Assembly: GCA_035771175.1 (NCBI GenBank)
Contig: CM069597.1
Location: 14,419,001 to 14,483,000, forward strand
Source: Paratinospora sagittata
Lineage: Eukaryota > Streptophyta > Magnoliopsida > Ranunculales > Menispermaceae
Direction: 5' to 3'
Length of the DNA: 64,000 nucleotides
The notes under the pieces were generated by a model that searched no databases, had not been told where the DNA came from, and saw nothing but the letters and a program-made list of their open reading frames with translations. The translations under genes and the position numbers were made by a program. This document shows, in pieces, positions 57,163-64,000 of this stretch. The number at the start of each line of letters is the position of its first letter. Position 1 is the stretch's first letter.

Positions 57163-58524
57163 ATATCAAGTTATAATATAGTCCGATAAGATATCGAGTA
57201 TTGTCCTCAGGGATGATTACTACACTAGAGATAATGTTTTAACGCTAATTTTATCTAAAAAACCAAATTCGAATGATTGAGTGATTAAAAGCAAACTAAA
57301 ATAACTAAGTATTAAATTAACAATGCAATATAAATCCAATAGGAAAATCAATGGTAGAACGATCTGGAGGTTCGATGTCACCTCACTATCAACTATGCCT
57401 TTGTATCTATTTTTATCAATATATCAGTTGTTCGTTTATAAGTCGAAAATCCTAACGTTTCTAATTCCCACTTTTGAAGCACTAACTAGAGCATGTTATT
57501 GTTGCCTTCGTTTTACTCTTTCGATGAAAACTTAAGACTACAACAACTCGTTAAGTTCTATGATTTCCACCTAATGACTTCAAAGGTTCTCAATCTCCTT
57601 GTGAGTCTCACGATTGCCTAGCTTATATTTTCCAAGTTCCAACCCAAGGTACCCTCTTTTGGAGCATCTACCTCAAGTCTATGATCATCTAAGCCTTGAT
57701 CAATGGATCAAAAGTGTTACACCCAGAGAAATATAAATAAACTATAGAAACTTTATTAACAATAATTAAACCATAAAACTAGACATAGTATCAAGCTTGG
57801 ATCAATCTCCACCTCTAGAAAGAGGTTTAGTTCATGACTAAAGACATAAAAACATGAAATATAACTTCGAACATGAATCAAAACCAAGAGAAACAAACTA
57901 GAATGTTGTAGACATTGGGAATAGTCTTCAATGTAGATCTTCTTCTCCACCTCACTCTAGCTGTAAAACTTCATTCTCCACTCTATTCCAATGTAATCCT
58001 CTTGAAAAACCCTAAATTTTGATATATAATATGGCCCAAAGTCGTGTGGAATTAAAATTGGAAAGTGCTTCTTTAGAAAAATCGTCCATGTCGCTAAAAC
58101 GCAACTTCGAAAACCTTTCAGCACCGTGACGCTCAGAACGTCACATGGTGCGTGATTTTTTGAGACTTAGCCATTTTTCGCTCCTTTTTGCCTTCCTTCT
58201 CGTGGACTTAGCCAATTTTCTTCCACTTCTCGAGTTGTGTTCTTCATGCCATCATCTAGGCTTCTCATATGTTGTGTCCATTGTTCATGCTCACTTCCAC
58301 ACATCTAAATACCTACAAAACAATGCAAAACAAGTAATTAACATACTCAAAACATAAATTGATCCAACATATAAACTAACAAACCAAAATAATCCATAAA
58401 AATCAATTTATTCCTAAACTAACAATTGCATCAAAACTAACATAAACACACTAAACTAGTGTATAGAATATCCTAAAACACACCTAAAACATGCTCTAAA
58501 ACCTATCTAAATATGAAACTATCA
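57163..58524 (-). mobile_element. 5' LTR of Athila-like element C
   Basis: The right end, ATGAAACTATCA at 58524, marks the LTR start on the minus strand. The left end lies at the primer site. It aligns with the LTR at 40701-42086 and holds a GC palindrome relic (58120-58133). The final bases before the primer site are shortened compared with element A. Confidence 0.83.
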
Positions 58525-58842
58525 GGATGTTATGGAAGGTGAAGAACTTCCTTGTAGAGTGGAGACTTTGTCAAATAAAGCCACCATGTGATGCAACGTA
58601 CTAGCCATTTGTGCAAACAGAGAGGTCATTTGATCAACCTCATGCAACCCAACCATTTTTTTATTGAATTCCTCTCACTTGCATGCACATAGGTATCGGA
58701 AGCCATCTCTTCAATCAACATGAGGGCTAAATTTTCCGTCTTGCCCAATAATGTACCTTTTGCTGTAGCATCCTCCAATGACCTTGTAGATAAGGTCATG
58801 GCATTGTAAAATATATGAATCTGCAACCACTCTTGGTATCCA
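58525..58842 (-). pseudogene. Athila-like gag fragment
   Basis: The minus-strand text reads EWLQIHIFYNAMT, DATAKGTLLGKTENLALML, EEMASDTYVHAS and, after a frameshift, LHEVDQMTSL..STLHHMVALFDKVSTLQGSS, typical of the middle of Athila gag. Its 58525-58650 part duplicates 45837-45957 of element B. It is bounded by the LTR of C at 58524 and by an LTR in the opposite orientation at 58843. Confidence 0.85.
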
Positions 58843-59704
58843 TGATAAGTAGGTATTTAGTATATGTTTTAAAGCATATTTTAGGTGTGTTTTATGGTAT
58901 TTATTCATATATTAGGTTAGTTTACCATAAATTTGGTTATTTGATAGTTTAGTTATATTTTGGTGTTTTTGCATTATTTCGGTTTGGATTTTTATAGGTT
59001 GGTTCATGAGATTATTAACGCATGATACTCACTTGATTTTGGTTGTTTTTTAGGTGTTTAGATGTGTTGAACATGGATTTGGATGATGGAAACAAGTTAT
59101 AACAAGTTAAAATGCAAGAACATGAAGAATGCAAGTCATAGGAGATGATAAAATGGCCAAGTCCACAAGAAAATAGCAGAAAAATGCTCTAAAAAGCTGA
59201 AATTGGGCGCCGCGGCGCTAGTAGTTGTCATTTTGTGCGACTTTTGTATTTTGGCCATAACTTTCTCAATTTAACTCCGAATTGGACATGGTTTGTTTGT
59301 ACTTCTTCCTTACTTGAAATAGTACAATATAAAAGGTTTTGAAGGGGATATGGATTGGAAATAAAGAGGAAAAACTGTGAGGAAGAAAGCGGAGATGCGA
59401 CAGAATTGGAAACTTTATAATTTCGTTGCGAACTTTCCTAATTTGCCTTGTACTTCTCTTGGACGACTTCCTATTTGCTTGGACACATAAATAAATCATT
59501 CTATAGGGTTTCTAAGGTATCATAGAGTGGAGAACAAGAGGATTACAACTGGAGCGAAGTGGAGAAGAAGATCAACTTTGAAGATTATTGAAGATTCTCT
59601 ACTTCATTCTAGTTTGTTTTTCCATTGTTCTTATTCATGTTCAAACCACTGTTTAATGTTTTTATGTCTTTAATGATGAACTAATCCTTTATCTAGAGGT
59701 GTAT
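58843..59704 (+). mobile_element. Athila-type LTR, left half of an inverted LTR pair
   Basis: It starts TGATAAGTAGGTATTTAG and runs through a GC palindrome (59206-59219) to about 59704, where LTR text of the opposite orientation begins. Its start is the reverse complement of the right end of the next feature. Confidence 0.78.
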
Positions 59705-60926
59705 TAATAATCTCTAATAACTGTGTTAATGAATTAATTTCTGGAATTTATAAATCATGAATCCTGACCCATCCAAATACCTCTCTCGAGCGTCAATTTG
59801 AACATCTATCCTTAAGTTATCGATTCCCTCTCTCGAACACCGACCAATAGATTAAGAACACATTAAGATCTATGATTCATTTAAAATGATTTCAAAGGTG
59901 TTCGTAGGTCTCTCGACTCAATACTACTAACCTAGGTTACAAATCCCTTGCTCCAACTCGATAACACCTCTCTTGAGTGTAAGAAACCAAATCTATGTTC
60001 ATTCAAAGAGTGATCAGCAATTTGACAGCATTAACATATGGAGAATCGTAAATAAACCCAAAAGATTGCTCAAAAGCACGAAAACAATGATTCAATCACA
60101 AGATCCAACATAGCTAAATCGAAAGTCTAGACTATCCATTTAGTTCATAAACCAATCCATGGATACAAAATAGAGATTCAAATAGGAAATCATTGAAACA
60201 AATTGAATTAGGAAAGAAATTAGAAAACCCCTTCAAGAGTGAGATCTCCTTTTTCTTCTTCTTCTCCAACCTGCAACTCCTTGTTCTTGTCTCTTCACTT
60301 ACTCTTTTTTCTCCACTCTTTCTCTAAACCTAATTGCCTTTTAAAACCCCAAATAACGGTCTCTACTATTTTCCATTCCATTTTTCTTCTTTTTCTCCAC
60401 TCCAAATCCACCTCAAAACCCTTGAATATTATATTATTTCAAGTAAGGAATCCATAGAAATAAACTGCGTCCAATTCGGAGTTGAATTGAGAAAGTTATG
60501 GCAAAACAAAAAAGTCATGCAAAGTTGTTGAACCCTGGCGCCGCAGTGCCCATAGTTACAGGTTTTTACACCTGTTTTTTCTGATTTTCTTGTGGACTTA
60601 GCCAATTTTCCACACTCCCAAGGCTTGGCTGCAGTTGTTTCTTCACTCTAACTCCCTTGGCTCCTCTTTCATCATGTCTTCATCTTCTTAATCATCATTT
60701 AGAACATCAAAGAACCTGCAAAACACATCAAACCAAGTAAGTAACATGTTTTCATAATGACATCAACAAACCTATAAAAATTCAACCTGAAACAAGCCAA
60801 AAATATCAAAACATGACTAAACTATCAAATAACCAAATTTATGATAAACTAACCTAATATATGAACTAAATACCATAAACACACCTAAAACAAGCTCTAA
60901 AACATATACTAAATACCTACTTATCA
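59705..60926 (-). mobile_element. Athila-type LTR, right half of an inverted LTR pair
   Basis: On the plus strand it begins in the LTR interior (as in 39115 and 43580), passes three CCTCTCTCGAG-type motifs (59780, 59825 and 59965) and a GC palindrome relic (60537-60550), and ends AAATACCTACTTATCA. The flanks of the pair, ATCCA and GGTAC, do not match. Confidence 0.78.
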
Positions 60927-61422
60927 GGTACTCTCTACATTAATTATTGTTCCATATTTAAAGTGTTCTCATGTCATTGGTCTTCCATAAGTATGTCCAA
61001 AATTGTAAAAGAATGTGACTACCTAACCTAACTAATGCACACTCAACAAACTAACCGTGACAAAAATCCAAAACTCTTCCCCCAAACTTAAAGCGAGCAT
61101 TGTCCTCAATGCATGACATAAATAAAGAAAAACCAGAGGCAAATACAAAAGAAGAGAGTTTAGAAAAAGCCCCTTAACCCAAATGGATGTAGATCTCATA
61201 TGATGCACTTCAATCGTTTCTCTTGGAGGCTCCAAGAAGATCCCCAAACTTGCTTTAGAACCTAGAAAGAAAAAGAAACGAATATGTCAATGGCACGAAA
61301 CTCAAATCTATACTACAATGACTAAAAACATAAAACACATAAGAAAACTCCAAAATCAATGGGTTTCCTCCCAACAAGCGCTTGGTTTAAAGTCCTCAGC
61401 CCGACTGTCAATCTCTTCGCCA
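60927..61422 (-). other. 3' non-coding region of Athila-like element E
   Basis: Contains the reversed purine block (CCCCCAAACTTAAAGCGAGC, 61080-61099, beside GTCCTCAATGCATGAC) and the tail text CCTCCCAACAAGCGCTTGG at about 61367. No gene is seen. Confidence 0.65.
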
Positions 61423-62016
61423 TCATGGCTCCCCAAGAGTGATGTGCTCATCCCGCTGCACCTCTTGGCCAAAGTAGTGCTTCAACTGTTGTCCATTAAC
61501 TCGAAAACATACACCACTCTCATTCTTCAACTCAACCGCTCCAAAAGGGAAGACGCGTTTTACCATGAAAGGTCCCAACCATCTTGACTTCAACTTGCCA
61601 GGGAACAACTTCAATCTGAAATTGAATAGGAGTACTTGTTGCCCCGGTTCAAAATCTCTCTTCTCAATATTCTTTCCATGCCACTTCTTGGTCCGCTCCT
61701 TGTAGATCTTTGCATTCTCATAGGCATCATTCCTAAATTCCTCCATCTCCATTAGTTGCAGTAACCTTTTATCTTCGGATGCCTTTAAGTGAAAATTAAA
61801 CTTTTTCACCGCCCAATAAGCTCGATGCTCTAACTCAATCGGTAAGTGACAAGATTTTCCAAACAAAAGGCGGTAAGGGGGCATCCCAATAGGAGTTTTC
61901 AATGCAGTCTGATATGCCCATAAAGCCTCATCAAGCTTCAAAGACCAATCCTTCCTAGTGACATTGACAACTTCCCAGTTGCTCACTTTGGCTTTGACCA
62001 TTGGTTTGAGGATGGT
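61423..62016 (-). pseudogene. Athila-like integrase, C-terminal part (element E)
   Basis: The minus-strand frame of nearly 200 codons ends at 61423. It carries [88 protein letters not shown] and [16 protein letters not shown], the standard Athila integrase C-terminus. Upstream it is split by the solo LTR at 62017. If that LTR and one TSD are ignored, the integrase motif HPQTNGQ is contiguous across the site, with one frameshift after it. It is the best-kept pol part of any Athila-like element here. Confidence 0.9.
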
Positions 62017-63593
62017 TGATAAGTTGAATGTTAGATAACATTTTACATGTTAATTTCATAGGTTTTTAGGTGCATTTAGTTAGTTTTAAGAAATATTTGC
62101 ATTCATTAGTTCATTTGGTGTTTTAGGTTTAGTTAGAGATTTTTATGTGTTTTAGGTGTAGTTTTAGTGGTTTTCATTAATAAAATACATTTGGTTAGTT
62201 TAGGATAATAGTAATGATTTTTAGGTAATTTTCCTAAAGTCAGTTGAATCGTTTATATATTAATTTTGTCACATTTTACAAGTTTATACGTAGTGCATAT
62301 AATTTTATACATGTTAATACACACTTGCATATAATATAAATCATTTACTTGTATTTTTTGTTTTGTTTTATAGGTAAATAAAGAGCTTTGAATGTGGATC
62401 AAACGGTGACAAGACCATGTTGCAAAAAATGGGCCAAAAAGCCAGAAAATCGGCCAAGTATAAAAAGCTGAAGAAGAGATATTGCTCTCGGAGAGCCGCG
62501 GCGCTACGAGAGAGATTTGTATTTAGAAAGAGAGCGAGAAGTAGCACCGCGACGCTGAAACTCTTAGCGTCGCGGCGCTAATTGACTATGCTAGAGAGAG
62601 AATTTTTAGGGTTTTTTTAGTCATTTTGCTAACTTCTCTTTTAGGGTTTTAATCGTTTTTATCTCACAATTAGAGGGGATCTTAGAATTTGAGAGTAGCA
62701 ATGAATAGAGAATAGAGAAAATAGAGAGTAGAGAGTAGAGAAAGTAAGGAAGAAATTGAAGAGAAAGAAGAGATGCAGGTTCAAGCTTGAAGAAGAAGGG
62801 GGTTTTCTGTCTCTTGTGTTTCAGTTAGAACTTGTATTTTATGATTTCTTCTTTGAACATCTATATTGTACTCATGATTTTGAATATGAGTTAAATATTT
62901 CTATTAGAGGTGTTGATGGATCTATATTGATACATATGGGTTGATTTTCATTATATTTGTGTTGTTGAGCAATTTGATTGGTTTATTTTCAATTTTCTAT
63001 ACTTAATGCTTGCAACTTGCTGGCCACTTGTTGGATGAATTTAGATTCAAATTCTTACACTCGAGAGGTGTTTGTGAGTTTGAACAAGTAAACTGAAACC
63101 TAGGGAGTTTGTATCGAGTCGAGAGACCTACAACTCCTTTGAAATCATTTAAATTGAATCTTAGGTCTTAATGCATGCTTTAATTGTTAATTTACATTCG
63201 AGAAAGGGGATTAGCAATTGAAGCATAGGTGTTTGAATTTGCATTTGAGAGAAGGGTTTAAATAATTTGGGATTCATGATTTATAAACTTAAGAATTGAA
63301 TCAATGACACCATCGTTTGATACCCATATAAAACAACATAGTGAAATCGACTCTCTAATCATCTTTATCTATTGATTTTCTCTAAATCTCTGTTTAATTG
63401 CTTAATTTAGTTTCTAATTTCAGCAATTTTAATTTTTAGCACAATTAATCATAACATTTTGACAACTTAGATAAGATCAAAGCTATTGTAGTTTTGGGCA
63501 TTTTTATGACTATCTCTGTGGACACGATAACCCACTCACCATGGGTATTATAACTTGACATTCGTACGCTTGCGAATTTAAAATATTGCATCA
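62017..63593 (+). mobile_element. Solo LTR, Athila-type, plus strand, TSD ATGGT
   Basis: It reads TGATAAGTTGAATGTTAG to AATATTGCATCA, 1577 bp, with ATGGT at 62012-62016 and 63594-63598. It has three GC palindromes (62492-62505, 62543-62556 and 62566-62579) and the end block GATAACCCACTCACCATGGG. It is the best preserved plus-strand LTR of the family and serves as the reference for the others. Confidence 0.93.
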
Positions 63594-63598
63594 ATGGT

Positions 63599-63773
63599 AT
63601 GCAGGTGCCACTTTATGTTTCACCCCATACTTGGCAAGAAGAGCATTGAATAATTTCTTGCAAAAGTGGGTGCCTTCATCACTTATGATAGCCCTAGGAG
63701 TGTTAGATTTAGTAAATATGTGTTTGTGTAGAAATTTCAACACCACCTTAGCATTGTTGGTTTCGATAGATAT
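63599..63773 (-). pseudogene. Athila-like integrase core fragment (element E)
   Basis: The minus-strand text reads NNAKVVLKFLHKHIF, TPRAIISDEGTHFCKKLF and KYGVKHKVAPAYH, the part of the integrase core that carries the second catalytic Asp (SDEG). It is continuous with 61423-62016 apart from the solo LTR, and is cut at 63774 by a copia LTR. Confidence 0.88.
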
Positions 63774-64000
63774 TGTTATCTCAATGAATCCCATGACATG
63801 AATGTTTTGATGATTCCTAATATCTCCAATTTGTGTATCTAATGATCTTTTCAAGTGTTCCAGATTTATCAAGAATCAAGATCAAGGAACTACGCTCACA
63901 AGCCTATTGAGCATCAATTAAAGTTCCAAGTCATTTAGTGTTTAGAATGTAAGGACTACCAATCAAACTTACTCTCAGCAAGATTCAATTGTTTTCATAT
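63774..64000 (+). mobile_element. Copia-type LTR, first 227 bp, cut by window end
   Basis: TGTTATCTCAATGAATCCC, then TTTTGATGATTCC and TATCTAATGATCTT, match the start of the LTR at 36791. It interrupts the integrase of element E. Confidence 0.82.

Noticed and set aside
60239..60457. 72-codon open frame as a small host gene
   Set aside because: It lies in an Athila-type LTR and is Ser/Phe/Leu-rich from pyrimidine-rich text; the corresponding region of sister LTRs has no conserved frame.

Overview
The window looks like a nuclear, repeat-dense (probably pericentromeric or other heterochromatic) stretch of a flowering-plant genome. The coding relics belong to plant LTR-retrotransposon lineages: chromovirus-type Ty3 with a chromodomain, Athila-like Ty3, and Ty1/copia. 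The sequence is strongly AT-rich, and insertions sit inside insertions with intact 5-bp target-site duplications (TSDs). I see no convincing single-copy host gene, no rRNA, no standard tRNA and no bacterial-type feature. The species cannot be named from this sequence.

Layout. 1-1948: minus-strand Ty1/copia LTR and the last codons of its RNase H. 1949-5493: truncated minus-strand chromovirus (Tekay/Del-like) carrying a 494-bp near-perfect palindrome (4905-5398) with TG..CA ends and a CTTGT TSD. 5494-6722: AT-rich tandem array. 6848-8173: the only long intact reading frame, a 441-aa plant transposon-like protein. 8955-15346: plus-strand chromovirus with decayed gag-pol and a 3' LTR, but no 5' LTR. 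15347-36521: plus-strand Athila-like element A, broken by a solo LTR (19402-20965), a chromovirus-type solo LTR (21687-25943, itself holding another LTR), and a non-autonomous copia element (27017-35062) inside its 3' LTR. 36522-40700: minus-strand copia reverse-transcriptase start, then a second copia-type LTR, primer site and a decayed coiled-coil reading frame. 40701-62016: chain of minus-strand Athila-like elements B, D, C and E, several encoding only gag and protease, cut by a chromovirus-type solo LTR (47507-50463) and an inverted LTR pair (58843-60926). 62017-63593: plus-strand solo LTR inside the integrase of E. 63774-64000: start of another copia LTR.

How the parts relate. Almost everything is dead or non-autonomous mobile DNA. 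TSDs support four solo LTRs (ACCAC, CCATT, CCATT, ATGGT), the copia element (TTAAT) and the palindrome (CTTGT), so the relative order of insertion can be read. Most premature stops in plus-strand pseudogenes are TAA or TAG where glutamine is expected, consistent with C-to-T decay of methylated DNA.

Points that stand out: the 494-bp palindrome with pol III-like boxes; ladders of short hairpins in the copia LTRs whose stems differ between families while the loop text is kept; a 14-bp GC palindrome retained in every Athila-type LTR that covers the region; and a coiled-coil protein shared by two copia-type elements that lack recognisable pol.
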